Below are positions 12,771 through 20,218 of a stretch of DNA of 20,218 nt, one piece after another; the stretch's first letter is position 1, and each line of letters starts with the position of its first letter. The position numbers were made by a program, and so were the translations under genes. Origin of the DNA: an uncultured Prevotella sp. (GTDB lineage Bacteria > Bacteroidota > Bacteroidia > Bacteroidales > Bacteroidaceae). The notes beneath the pieces were generated by a model, which ran no database searches, was not told where the DNA came from, and saw only the letters and a list, made by a program, of their open reading frames with translations. The DNA lies in NCBI GenBank assembly GCA_947303825.1, contig CAMYZK010000009.1:1-20218 (forward strand), given 5' to 3'.

Positions 12771-14570
12771 TCATCTGATTACGTCGGGCCCGTTGTTCTC
12801 CCATGTGTTGCCGGGGCCGTTGGCGTTCTTAAGGAATTTCTCTGACGGGGTCCAGTTGTTGCGCACGGTAATGTAGCTCGACCCCTCGTCGGTGTACAGG
12901 TAGAACCAGTGGTTGGGGTCGTGCACATAGCTGGGAGTGCAGATGCTGTCGATGACGTTCTCCTCTATGAACGTGTGTGGCTGCGCGCCGAGGGTGTAGA
13001 TGCCGGCGCAGTCATAGTTATGGCGGGCATAGTGGTGTATGTGGTTACCCTTCACCAGGTTGTTGGCCATGGCACATGTCTGCTGGTTCCATCCCCATCC
13101 TAGCGATATGCCGGTGTAGGAGACGTTTGATATCTCGTTGTCGAGTATGCTGATGTTACGCACGAATCCTGCCGCTATGCCCAGACAGCCCCAGTCTTCG
13201 TTGGCCGCATCGTCGATGCGGTTGCTGCTGATGGTGAGGCCGGTACACGTCTCGCGACGGTCGCTGGGGTCGTAGGGCAGATGGGCCTCGTGGCCTTCGG
13301 GACCGAAGCTGCCTGCCAGGATGGCCGTTCCTCCAATGTCGCTGAACGTACAGCTGTCAACGGTTCCGCCGTTGACATAGAGATGACAGTCTAGGGCAGT
13401 GGAGGCCGTATGGCGGAAGGTGCATTCCGAGAGGGTAATCCTCTCGGCACAATTCACCTCTACGGCAGCGGCTGGGCGGCCCACCCATCCCTGGTTGTCG
13501 AGGCCGTGGTCGCCGTTGGGACGCCGTATCTGCGGACGTATCTTGTAGGCCTCAGTCATATACATGCCAGCCTGTAGCGGTGCATGTCCTTCCAGCGACG
13601 GCCGCATCCATGTGGAGTGTTCGAAGGTGATTCCCTTCAGGGTGACGTTGGTGACAGGCTGGTCGGGCGTGCCCTGCATCTTCAGCAGCGTCTCAAGAGC
13701 CGGGGCTACCACGGTTGCCGTGTGCATGTCCTCGCCCTCGCGCGAAATATAGTATAGCTTGCGTGCGCGCGCATCCAGCCACCACTCGCCGGGCTCGTCG
13801 AGCAGGGCGCGGCTGTTGGTCAGGTAGAAGGGCGAGTTGTGCTTACGGTCGGGCGTCACCATCGGACTGGGCCAGGGGTGCATGAAGTGGATGTGGCTCT
13901 CTGGGTTGTGGAAGGTCAGCGCGACGGAATCGCCCTGCACTGTGGCCGACTTTATGCGCAGGTTGGCTATGCACCACATCTCGTGAAGCACCATCTCGGC
14001 CTCTACCTTGCCCCCTTTATCGATGAGAGAGGAGGGAATGGATTTTTGGGGTACGTATATGGTCTCCTTGGCCTTGTCTACACTCAGTATGCGTGGCATC
14101 TGCTCGAAGGGGTCGCTGCCGTCGGCCATTTGTGCAGGGACGTTGCGGGCGCGCACGGCTTTGCGTCCGTTCACCCACAGCTGCCTGAACTCCAGCGGCC
14201 GTCCGTTCCACAGCGGCAGGTCGGCCACCCATACTTTCCTCCCTCCACCTTCTGCCTTCCACCCTTTTATCTCTACACCGCCGCTAATCACCACTTCGCC
14301 CTGGGCGACGATGGTGGTGCCCTCGTCTTCGGGGCGGATGATAATGGGCTGGCATAGACGGTAAGTGCCGGCAGAGAGCTCGATGACAGGGTGACGAGCC
14401 TTGTCGTCTCCCTGTAAGCGGGCTAGGCGAGCCTGCTGCAAAGCCTGCTCTATGGTAAACGTGCCAGGTTCTACCGTTATGTGAAGACTGTCGGATGCGG
14501 TGGCGGTTGTGTGCGATGTCAAAAGCACGGCAACGCCTGTCAGGATGTCTCGAATGAAACTAAAGGCCAT
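12771..14570 (-). CDS. Secreted right-handed parallel beta-helix protein, possible glycosidase
   Basis: The 599-residue exported protein has a likely signal peptide (MAFSFIRDILTGVAVLLTS). An N-terminal cap region (ELSAGTYRLCQPIIIRPEDEG) is followed by VNGRKAVRARNVPA and a C-terminal half of repeated coils (NVTLKGITFEHSTW, ITLSECTFRHTAS, GTVDSCTFSDIGG, NISILDNEISNVSYTGISLG, GNHIHHYARHNYDCAG). The fold is a parallel beta-helix of the pectin lyase type; the overall layout recalls the GH141-type proteins of gut Bacteroidetes, but I cannot assign an activity. It would act on glycans in the periplasm or outside the cell. It has its own promoter. Its stop codon lies in a 20-nt repeat that is also found at the ispD stop. 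WKAEGGGRKVW at about residue 104 may reflect a repeat but is uncertain. Confidence 0.85.
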   Translation of the reverse strand: MAFSFIRDILTGVAVLLTSHTTATASDSLHITVEPGTFTIEQALQQARLARLQGDDKARHPVIELSAGTYRLCQPIIIRPEDEGTTIVAQGEVVISGGVEIKGWKAEGGGRKVWVADLPLWNGRPLEFRQLWVNGRKAVRARNVPAQMADGSDPFEQMPRILSVDKAKETIYVPQKSIPSSLIDKGGKVEAEMVLHEMWCIANLRIKSATVQGDSVALTFHNPESHIHFMHPWPSPMVTPDRKHNSPFYLTNSRALLDEPGEWWLDARARKLYYISREGEDMHTATVVAPALETLLKMQGTPDQPVTNVTLKGITFEHSTWMRPSLEGHAPLQAGMYMTEAYKIRPQIRRPNGDHGLDNQGWVGRPAAAVEVNCAERITLSECTFRHTASTALDCHLYVNGGTVDSCTFSDIGGTAILAGSFGPEGHEAHLPYDPSDRRETCTGLTISSNRIDDAANEDWGCLGIAAGFVRNISILDNEISNVSYTGISLGWGWNQQTCAMANNLVKGNHIHHYARHNYDCAGIYTLGAQPHTFIEENVIDSICTPSYVHDPNHWFYLYTDEGSSYITVRNNWTPSEKFLKNANGPGNTWENNGPDVIR

Positions 14571-14599
14571 GGTAATAGCGTCTTGATTTGTTTAGGGCA

Positions 14600-14631
14600 C
14601 AAAGATAGTGAAAAAAAACAGACGCTACAAA
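14600..14631 (-). promoter_or_regulatory. Promoter of the beta-helix gene
   Basis: On the minus strand TTTG (14631-14628), 20 nt, then TATCTTTG (14607-14600), 29 nt before the ATG at 14570. This is a full match to the Bacteroidetes consensus. Confidence 0.8.
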
Positions 14632-14658
14632 TAATTTGCGGTTTATTCTTATGTGATG

Positions 14659-15096
14659 CTATCGTTTTTGCCTGAAGAAGTCTTGCATCATCTGTCGGCA
14701 TTCGTCTTCGAGCACATTGCCTGTCAGTACGGCCTTGGGATGGAGGGCTTTAGGTGCAAAGCTGATGAAACCGCGCTTCTCATCCCTGCACCCGTAGACC
14801 ACCTGGGGCAGCTGTGCCCACCCAATGGCTCCTGCACACATGACGCATGGCTCTACGGTGACATACAGCGTGCAGTCGAGCAGATACTTCCCTCCCAGCT
14901 CGTTGGCAGCCATGGTGATAGCCTGCATCTCGGCGTGGGCGGTGGGGTCGCAAAGAGTCTCTGTAAGGTTGTGTGCCCTGGCTATGACGCGGTCGCGGCA
15001 CACAATGACGGCACCTATCGGTATCTCGCCCTCGGCCAGTGCCTTGCGTGCTTCGGCCAGTGCCAGCTGCATATAGTGTTCGTGTGAGTTTGGCAT
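14659..15096 (-). CDS. tadA: tRNA-specific adenosine deaminase TadA
   Basis: The 145-residue zinc enzyme converts adenosine to inosine at the wobble position of tRNA-Arg(ACG). It has the deaminase motifs HAE (His54, Glu56) and PCVMC (Cys84, Cys87), the substrate-side segment EIPIGAVIV, and the TadA-typical YVTVEPCVMCAGAI and the VYGCRDEKRG segment. Length is usual for the family. It starts 12 nt after the recO stop, so the two are probably cotranscribed. A guanine or cytosine deaminase is a less likely reading, because EPCVMCAGA and the small size favour TadA. Confidence 0.92.
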   Translation of the reverse strand: MPNSHEHYMQLALAEARKALAEGEIPIGAVIVCRDRVIARAHNLTETLCDPTAHAEMQAITMAANELGGKYLLDCTLYVTVEPCVMCAGAIGWAQLPQVVYGCRDEKRGFISFAPKALHPKAVLTGNVLEDECRQMMQDFFRQKR

Positions 15097-15108
15097 ATCT
15101 CTGGGTAG

Positions 15109-15147
15109 TTAAGAGTTCTTGGACGAGCCAAGCGGCAGAGCCGAGCG
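15109..15147. repeat. Repeat fragment forming the recO 3' end
   Basis: CAAGCGGCAGAGCCGAGCG (15129-15147) is the exact reverse complement of 19 nt in the 70-bp element at 12641-12710. With GTTAAGAG next to it, it supplies the final residues and the TAA of recO. Confidence 0.75.
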
Positions 15148-15903
15148 AAGAGTTTCCTCTGATAACGCGCATTTAGGCCGCAGGCCGCTATAGAGCTCAT
15201 GCAGCACGCTCAGTGAGCGTAGCTCGGGGAAGGCTGGCAGGTGCAGGCGGTAGTAGTGTAGCAATATCTCAAGAATTCTGGATCGCTCAGTGTGCGACAG
15301 TCTGAAGACGTGCATGCTGTTGAAGTCCATGCGCATAAGCAGCCGTATGTGTCCCGCCTCCTGCGGTAGCAGGAAATCGCCATGGGGCGGCTGTACGGTG
15401 CAGAAGGTTCCCCCGCGCAGGTCGAAGAATTCGCCCGGCTCATCGAGGTTTGGAAAGAACCCCAGCAGCCTGCTCATGCGCATGAGTAGGACAATGTGGA
15501 AGTTGGCATAGTTGCTGGCAGCTCCGTCAATCCACTCTATGCTGCTGCGTAAGTAGTCGAAGAGAGGAACGTTCTTCTGTTCTCCCTTAAGAGCATGATA
15601 CAGAAACTCCGACACGAAGATGCCTATCGAGAGCTTCTTCGGGTCGGAGAACAGTGAAGGCAATGGCGTGAGAAGCGATGCCTCGCTAATCTTCTGGAGT
15701 TGCTGTTGTGGCCTCACGCTGCATTCCAGCTGCAGGAGGGTGAGTGGTTGCAGGTATTGCTTCTTTATCTTTGCCTTGTCCGAGCGTGGTACAGGCACGA
15801 TAAATGACAGTCGGCCCTCGGCGCGGGTGTACATATTTACTATGATGCGCCCCTCGCCATACTTCAGTGCGTGTAGCACAATAGCCTCTGTCTTGACCTG
15901 CAT
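15109..15903 (-). CDS. recO: DNA repair protein RecO
   Basis: RecO loads RecA on SSB-coated DNA together with RecR. The 264-residue protein starts MQVKTEAIVLHALKYGEG, the OB-fold of the family, followed by IIVNMYTRAEGRLSFIVP and a helical domain (KLSIGIFVSEFLYHALKGE, LDEPGEFFDLRGGTF). ATG 15903 was chosen because the homologous sequence begins there; the reading frame continues upstream to 16014 only through repeat DNA. There are no zinc-binding cysteine pairs, which is usual in this phylum as far as I recall. The last dozen residues (RSALPLGSSKNS) are encoded by a piece of the 70-bp-type repeat. The gene lies between ompP1 and tadA on the same strand. Confidence 0.9.
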   Translation of the reverse strand: MQVKTEAIVLHALKYGEGRIIVNMYTRAEGRLSFIVPVPRSDKAKIKKQYLQPLTLLQLECSVRPQQQLQKISEASLLTPLPSLFSDPKKLSIGIFVSEFLYHALKGEQKNVPLFDYLRSSIEWIDGAASNYANFHIVLLMRMSRLLGFFPNLDEPGEFFDLRGGTFCTVQPPHGDFLLPQEAGHIRLLMRMDFNSMHVFRLSHTERSRILEILLHYYRLHLPAFPELRSLSVLHELYSGLRPKCALSEETLRSALPLGSSKNS

Positions 15904-15907
15904 TTCT

Positions 15908-16058
15908 TCAGATGAAAGATGATAGATGATAGATATGATTACCCTGCTGCGGTAGCCGCTCGGCTCTGCCGCTTTTACCGCTCGGCTCTGCCGCTTGCTA
16001 CCAGCGGGACGCAAGAAAGCGTAGCGACTAAAAGAAATTCTTCACTCTTCACTCACTC
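15908..16058. repeat. Composite repeat cluster between recO and ompP1
   Basis: This gap contains AGATGAAAGATGATAGATG-type sequence, AGATATGATTACCCTGC (15931-15947, the inverse of 12739-12755), GCGGTAGCC, the second copy of the 70-bp element (15968-16037) and a TCTTCAC array ending at the ompP1 stop codon. It also forms the leader of recO. No other gene is visible. Confidence 0.88.
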
Positions 16059-17585
16059 TTAAAGTGTGATGTTGCAGCCTATTCCTAGTACGCGGTTAGT
16101 GCGAGTGAACGAGTCGCTGACACCCTTGGCGGGATAGTCGTTGCGATCGTAGTTCTCATAGTTTGTAGTAAAGTAACCGGCTTTCAGCGAGACATTGTCA
16201 TTCACCTTGTAATTGGCACCTACTCCCAGGCTGTAGCTGCTAGTTACAAACGACATGTCGTTCATGTACTGGTCGCTAAGTCCGTAGCGGGTGATTTGAG
16301 CACCGGCAGATACGGTGAGACGGTCATTGATGTCCCACTCAGCACCCACGAGGAACTCGTTGGTGTTGTGGTCAAGCAGGCGCTGTGTGTTGTTATACCA
16401 GTCGGCATCCTTGTCAAAGTAGTGGTGCCACCCCAAGTTCAGGCGGATAGGGTCTACGGGATTCCACTGTAAGCCGAGAGCCAACTGTGCAGGCATATCC
16501 TCGTTTACCTCTTCGCCGTCGCGGAACTTGTTTACGGCAGGTATCTCGCTTGCCTCGTTTACCGTCGACTCGTTCTTCATGCGAATCTGTGTCTTGAATT
16601 CATATTTGGCAGCCAGGTTCCAGCGTCCCAGACGATAGTCAAGGCCCAGTACAGGGGCTATGCCCACACTGCTCTGGTTGCACAGCAGGTTCACACCCTG
16701 CGAGTATTTCTGTAAGGCGTCAATGCTGCTGCGGGTGCCGTTAAGCTGCTGTTGCTTTCCCTCCAAGAGTGATTTTTGGGCTGTCAGTTCGGCAGGGGCT
16801 GTAGTACCGGCAGCCTGATACTGGGCAATAAAGGCATTGACTTGAGCCAGGCCGTTGCTCACCTGTGCCAGTCCTGCATCGATTGTTGCTGTGGCGCTAC
16901 TGAGGAAGCTGCCGAAGTCAACATAGCCGTTGCCTGCCATCTTCACCTGGATGTTGCTGATTTTTGCCTTGTAGGTGGCTGTGCCGTAGAGCAGGCGGAG
17001 ACCACCATAGATAGAGAAGTCCTTGCTAACCTTGTATGCCGTTCCTAGTTGGAAGCCAAAATAATATTGGCGGCCCTGCATGTAGCCATCCATGTCGTAG
17101 CCTTCAGCACCCAGTGGGTTCAGCTGGTGGGCTATACTACCCACCACGCTCTCGAAGGAGCCTAGGCCATCGGCAAACTCACAGCTGCCACCACCGCCAG
17201 GAACGGAGAAGTTGAACTGATAACTCCAGTTGCCACTGTTCTTTGCCATTTGTATGCTGGGGATGAAGGGAGCGTCGGCCACGCCTTCAAACAGTTTCGT
17301 TGTTGCGCCGTTGTTCTTTCTGCCAAGGGCGAAGACGTTATTTGTAGAGGTTATGGTGCGCGTCTGGTGAGCATACTGCCAGTTGATGCCCAGATGGAAA
17401 CCCTCGGGAAGGAAAGCAACACCGGCGGGATTTGAATAGACACCGTCTAGCCCAATGGCTGCATCGCGTGCCGGGTTGCGAAGAAAATCAATGCTCTGGT
17501 TCGTGTTGGTGAGGATGCCACCGGCTGTAGCTGTGGTGGTGGCAGCGGCTAGCAAAAGGCTAGCCATCAGTGTTTTTGTTTTCAT
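16059..17585 (-). CDS. OmpP1/FadL/TodX-family outer membrane transporter
   Basis: The 508-residue outer-membrane beta-barrel belongs to the family that admits long-chain fatty acids and other hydrophobic compounds. After a signal peptide (MKTKTLMASLLLAAATTTATA), the mature start GGILTNTNQSIDFLRNPARDA and the following DGVYSNPAGVAFLPEG are the family's N-terminal hatch motif (an NPA after SNPAG). The barrel shows YGGLRLLYGTATYKA, KYEFKTQIRMKNES, NLGWHHYFDKDADW, and ends VLGIGCNITL. A helical insertion at about residues 225-290 is rich in Ala, Gln and Ser (LAQVSNGLAQVNAFIAQYQ) and may be a coiled coil outside the barrel. It has its own promoter, divergent from the BspA-like gene. The substrate is not known. 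Confidence 0.9.
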   Translation of the reverse strand: MKTKTLMASLLLAAATTTATAGGILTNTNQSIDFLRNPARDAAIGLDGVYSNPAGVAFLPEGFHLGINWQYAHQTRTITSTNNVFALGRKNNGATTKLFEGVADAPFIPSIQMAKNSGNWSYQFNFSVPGGGGSCEFADGLGSFESVVGSIAHQLNPLGAEGYDMDGYMQGRQYYFGFQLGTAYKVSKDFSIYGGLRLLYGTATYKAKISNIQVKMAGNGYVDFGSFLSSATATIDAGLAQVSNGLAQVNAFIAQYQAAGTTAPAELTAQKSLLEGKQQQLNGTRSSIDALQKYSQGVNLLCNQSSVGIAPVLGLDYRLGRWNLAAKYEFKTQIRMKNESTVNEASEIPAVNKFRDGEEVNEDMPAQLALGLQWNPVDPIRLNLGWHHYFDKDADWYNNTQRLLDHNTNEFLVGAEWDINDRLTVSAGAQITRYGLSDQYMNDMSFVTSSYSLGVGANYKVNDNVSLKAGYFTTNYENYDRNDYPAKGVSDSFTRTNRVLGIGCNITL

Positions 17586-17618
17586 ATCCTTTTAAACAAT
17601 CTTTTTGAAAATCGGCTG

Positions 17619-17651
17619 CAAAGGTAAGCAGAAGAATTGATTTGTTAGCAA
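17619..17651 (-). promoter_or_regulatory. Promoter of ompP1
   Basis: On the minus strand TTG (17651-17649), 22 nt, then TACCTTTG (17626-17619), 33 nt before the ATG at 17585. Confidence 0.7.
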
Positions 17652-17653
17652 TT

Positions 17654-17779
17654 GTGTGCCTGCACTTAAGAATTATTAACAAAAAATTTGCACATTCTTG
17701 CACATATCGTGCAGTTTGTGCAAGGCTTTTGCACTCTCTCGTGCCTCTCTTGGATACAAATGAGACGAAAAGTGTGCAA
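17654..17779. promoter_or_regulatory. Cluster of TTGCAC/GTGCAA motifs between divergent promoters
   Basis: TTGCAC or GTGCAA recurs at least five times here, including a perfect 8-bp inverted repeat, CTTGCACA (17697-17704) and TGTGCAAG (17717-17724), with a 12-nt spacer. Its place between the ompP1 and BspA-like promoters suggests an operator for a dimeric regulator, which is inference. Confidence 0.4.
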
Positions 17780-17783
17780 GAAA

Positions 17784-17815
17784 TTTGGATTTCTGTACTT
17801 TTCTTGCTAACTTTG
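17784..17815 (+). promoter_or_regulatory. Promoter of the BspA-like gene
   Basis: TTTG (17784-17787), 20 nt, TAACTTTG (17808-17815), ending 15 nt before ATG 17831. It is probably also the promoter for ispD and recG. Confidence 0.82.
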
Positions 17816-17830
17816 CAAGCCTAAAAGACT

Positions 17831-18526
17831 ATGAATATGAAAGCAAAACAGATGATGATGATGGTCGCATTTCTTATGATTGCGACAAACGCACTGGCAC
17901 GTGAATGGTATGTTGCAGAACTGAGCAGTGACGGGAAGACACTGACTCTGAAAAAGGGTGTGGGTGAAAGGGCTGACTATTCAAAGGGACAGCAGGAAGT
18001 TAACATGAATGTGTGGATAGCCAACACGCCAAACATAACGACGGTAGTGATAGATCCGTCTTTCCGTGATGCCCGTCCAAACAGCTGTAGTTGCTGGTTT
18101 ATGGATTGTAGGGAATTGACAGCTATATATGGGTTGGAGAACCTAAATACAAGTGAGACGGTTTCGATGGACTGTATGTTCATAGGCTGTGAAAAACTGA
18201 GGCAATTAGACTTGCGTTCCTTAAACACAAGCCGCGTAAGGAGCATGGTGGGCATGTTTTCTAATTGTAGCCAGCTCGTTACGGTAGACTTGTCTAGTTT
18301 TGATACTAGTCAAGTGAAGAACATGACCAATATGTTTGAAGGCTGCGAAAGACTGAAAAACATCTATGTAGGGAGCGGGTGGAACACCAGTGCGGTCACC
18401 GAGTCGGGCGACATGTTTATCCGGTGCATGACGCTGACCCGGCTTGGACAATTCCAGCTTCAAGAAGACCTGCTTGACAAGACTCACGCACACACCGGAC
18501 CTGGAGGCTATCTGAAGCGCAAGTGA
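17831..18526 (+). CDS. Small secreted BspA-like protein (DUF285 repeats)
   Basis: The protein has 231 residues. A signal peptide ([23 protein letters not shown]) is followed by [20 protein letters not shown] and then about four repeats of the BspA/DUF285 leucine-rich type: [60 protein letters not shown] and [20 protein letters not shown]. In this family such repeats mediate surface contacts, for instance with host or extracellular proteins. It ends with basic residues (GGYLKRK), with no sorting tail seen and no lipobox. It stands 7 nt upstream of ispD, an unusual neighbour for a housekeeping gene, and may share its transcript. Its target is unknown. Confidence 0.85.
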   Translation: MNMKAKQMMMMVAFLMIATNALAREWYVAELSSDGKTLTLKKGVGERADYSKGQQEVNMNVWIANTPNITTVVIDPSFRDARPNSCSCWFMDCRELTAIYGLENLNTSETVSMDCMFIGCEKLRQLDLRSLNTSRVRSMVGMFSNCSQLVTVDLSSFDTSQVKNMTNMFEGCERLKNIYVGSGWNTSAVTESGDMFIRCMTLTRLGQFQLQEDLLDKTHAHTGPGGYLKRK

Positions 18527-18533
18527 TTTATTT

Positions 18534-19202
18534 ATGGCAGACTACGTTATTATAGTGGCGGGCGGCAAAGGCCTGCGTATGGGTGGTGAGGTGCCGAAGC
18601 AGTTTCTGCCCATTGATGGCATACCGGTGTTGATGCGCACCATGATGCGCTTCCGCGAGTACAGTAAGGAGTTGCAGATAATACTTGTGCTGCCACGCGG
18701 ACAGCAGGACTACTGGAGCGCGCTATGCCAGGAGTATGACTTCGCTGTTCCTTACCGACTGGCCGACGGCGGAGCCACACGCTTTCACTCCGTACAGAGC
18801 GGGCTGGCACTCATACCTGATGACGAACAGGGGGTGGTGGGAGTGCACGATGGAGTGCGTCCCTTTGTTAGCCTTGATGTGATAGACCGTTGCTATCAGA
18901 AGGCTCGCGATGCCGGAGCTGTAATACCTGTTACACCTGTGGTAGAGACGCTTCGGCATGGCATGACAACGGTGCCCCGCGATGAATATCGTTTGGTGCA
19001 GACACCGCAGGTCTTCGACATACAGCTGCTAAAGGCCGCCTATCAGCAGACATACACCGATGCCTTTACCGACGATGCCTCGGTGGTAGAGGCCTATGGT
19101 CACGCCGTGACAATGGTGGACGGCAACCGCGAGAACATAAAGATCACCACACCCTTCGACCTGCGCGTGGCAGCGGTACTGGCCGAATCAGATGATAGAT
19201 GA
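18534..19202 (+). CDS. ispD: 2-C-methyl-D-erythritol 4-phosphate cytidylyltransferase IspD
   Basis: IspD transfers CMP from CTP to methylerythritol phosphate in the non-mevalonate isoprenoid pathway. The 222-residue protein has the nucleotide-binding motif [17 protein letters not shown] (about residues 8-24), [37 protein letters not shown] and a C-terminal [11 protein letters not shown], all in family order. Its last codons and stop lie within a repeated 20-nt segment, and the TGA overlaps the recG start (ATGA). Confidence 0.95.
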   Translation: MADYVIIVAGGKGLRMGGEVPKQFLPIDGIPVLMRTMMRFREYSKELQIILVLPRGQQDYWSALCQEYDFAVPYRLADGGATRFHSVQSGLALIPDDEQGVVGVHDGVRPFVSLDVIDRCYQKARDAGAVIPVTPVVETLRHGMTTVPRDEYRLVQTPQVFDIQLLKAAYQQTYTDAFTDDASVVEAYGHAVTMVDGNRENIKITTPFDLRVAAVLAESDDR

Positions 19203-19205
19203 AAG
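19186..19205. repeat. 20-nt repeat at the ispD stop / recG start
   Basis: AATCAGATGATAGATGAAAG here is identical to the reverse complement of 12761-12780, where it holds the stop of the beta-helix gene. Confidence 0.8.
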
Positions 19206-20218
19206 GTCTTCCAATGGACATTCTTCAGCAGGACATCATGTATTTGCCAGGTGTAGGCCCCAACCGCAAGAAGGTGCTGGGCCAGGAGCTCGCCATAGAG
19301 ACCTTCGGCGACCTGCTGGAGTATTATCCGTACAAGCACATAGACCGCTCGAAGGTGTATAAGGTTAACGAGCTGACAGGTGACATGCCCTTTGTACAGG
19401 TGGTAGGTCATATACTGAGTTTCGAGACCTTCGAGATGGGACCTCGCAAGGAGCGCGTGGTGGCACATTTCTACGATGGTACAGGCATCATGGACCTGGT
19501 GTGGTTTAACGGAGGGAAATATGCGAAGCAGACCTACAAGATAGGTCGCGACTATCTGGTATTCGGACGGCCGTCGGTGTTCAACAACCGCATACAAGTG
19601 CAGCATCCTGAGATGGAGGAAGCAGAGAGTGGAGAGTGGAGAGTGGAGAGTGGAGAGTTTGCTACCGCACGGGATTCTGGCGCGGTAGCAAATTCTACAC
19701 TCTCAACTCTCAACTCTACACTCAAGATGCGGCCGTATTATAACACTACGGAGAAGATGAAGAAGCAGAACTTCACCAGCCGCTCTATAGAGAAGCTGGT
19801 AAAGACCCTGCTTGAGAAGCTGCGTGACCCTCTGCCTGATACGCTGCCAGACATGGTCTTGGCCACGCATCACCTGATGGGCCGCGACGAAGCCTTGCGC
19901 GCTATACACTTTCCCACCGATGCCCGCCAGCTGGAGCGTGCCCGTACTAGGTTGAAGTTTGAGGAGCTGTTCTTTGTACAGCTCAACATTCTGCGCTATG
20001 CCAGTTACATGCGCAGCAAGTATCACGGCTATGTGTTCAACAGGATTGGGCCGCTATTCAATGATTTCTTTCACAAGCGACTTCCTTTTGAACTGACAGG
20101 GGCCCAAAAGCGGGTGATGCACGAGATACGTGCCGACCTGTGCTCCGGCCACCAGATGAACCGCCTGCTGCAGGGCGATGTGGGCAGCGGCAAGACGCTG
20201 GTGGCACTGATGTCGATG
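19199..20218 (+). CDS. recG: ATP-dependent DNA helicase RecG (5' part, in-frame repeat insertion)
   Basis: RecG remodels stalled replication forks and branched DNA. The 340 visible residues start [20 protein letters not shown] (a helix-hairpin-helix-like GVGPNRKK), followed by the OB wedge domain ([28 protein letters not shown]), the helical link ([28 protein letters not shown]) and the helicase start with Walker A GDVGSGKT (326-333). The start overlaps the ispD stop. About residues 142-176 ([19 protein letters not shown] and the [11 protein letters not shown] that follows) are encoded by a repeat array and hairpin and have no place in the family pattern; they sit between the wedge and [11 protein letters not shown]. 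The frame stays open across the insertion to the window edge. Confidence 0.94.
   Translation, partial: MKGLPMDILQQDIMYLPGVGPNRKKVLGQELAIETFGDLLEYYPYKHIDRSKVYKVNELTGDMPFVQVVGHILSFETFEMGPRKERVVAHFYDGTGIMDLVWFNGGKYAKQTYKIGRDYLVFGRPSVFNNRIQVQHPEMEEAESGEWRVESGEFATARDSGAVANSTLSTLNSTLKMRPYYNTTEKMKKQNFTSRSIEKLVKTLLEKLRDPLPDTLPDMVLATHHLMGRDEALRAIHFPTDARQLERARTRLKFEELFFVQLNILRYASYMRSKYHGYVFNRIGPLFNDFFHKRLPFELTGAQKRVMHEIRADLCSGHQMNRLLQGDVGSGKTLVALMSM
19621..19726. repeat. Array-hairpin-array repeat inserted in recG
   Basis: A GGAGAGT array (to 19657) is followed by TTTGCTACCGC (19658-19668), a 13-nt loop, GCGGTAGCAAA (19682-19692) and an ACTCTCA/ACTCTACA array (to about 19725). The 11-bp stem is the same as that at 12554-12588. 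Confidence 0.9.

Noticed and set aside
13839..14357. 172-codon open frame on the plus strand
   Set aside because: It lies opposite the beta-helix gene, which has a promoter and a signal peptide.
15904..16014. N-terminal extension of RecO
   Set aside because: It is encoded by repeat DNA; RecO homology starts at MQVKTEAIVL.

Overview
The window comes from a Bacteroidales chromosome, most likely a Prevotella-type organism. Five promoters match the Bacteroidetes pattern TTTG - about 20 nt - TAnnTTTG. The gene content also fits: BtuG/DUF4465-type B12 surface proteins, BspA-like repeats, FadL/OmpP1, and short sorting-type C-terminal tails. All calls were made by eye; no database was searched.

Layout. 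(1) 1-3831, minus strand: an operon of an MFS sugar-porter-type transporter, an aldolase of the dihydrodipicolinate synthase/N-acetylneuraminate lyase superfamily, and an SSS sodium:solute symporter that runs off the left edge. Between aldolase and symporter sits a four-helix-bundle (23S-IVP/S23-like) gene with one in-frame stop, bounded exactly by two inverted arrays of an 8-bp unit. (2) 3832-12488, plus strand: a cobalamin uptake operon. It starts with a promoter and a cobalamin riboswitch, then btuB (TonB-dependent receptor), a BtuG-like beta-propeller protein, a protein with two DUF4465-like copies (BtuH-like), btuF (periplasmic binding lipoprotein) and btuC (permease). No btuD ATPase follows; the space holds repeats. 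(3) 12771-17585, minus strand: a secreted right-handed beta-helix protein with its own promoter, then ompP1/fadL, recO and tadA. (4) 17784-20218, plus strand: a small BspA-like (DUF285) secreted protein, ispD, and the 5' part of recG, closely spaced.

The outstanding feature is a set of short dispersed repeats that enter genes as well as gaps. I see five kinds: an 8-bp GAAAATGA/GAGAATGA array; a GTGAAGA-type (TCTTCAC) array, often joined to a GCTACCGC/GCGGTAGC hairpin; a 70-bp element present twice with perfect identity; a GATGATAGATGAAAG-type segment; and an ATTTATC-type segment. They supply or abut the stop codons of at least seven genes (aldolase, btuF, btuC, beta-helix, recO, ompP1, ispD). 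They encode the signal-peptide cores of two B12 proteins. They are inserted in frame in the MFS central loop, in btuF and in recG between the DNA-binding and helicase domains, and they form the N-terminus of the aldolase. This resembles, in outcome, the in-frame palindromic elements known from Rickettsia.

The four-helix-bundle module with complementary ends has the layout of the intervening sequences known from 23S rRNA genes, but here lies in a protein-coding operon. These two observations are the best candidates for something not yet described.
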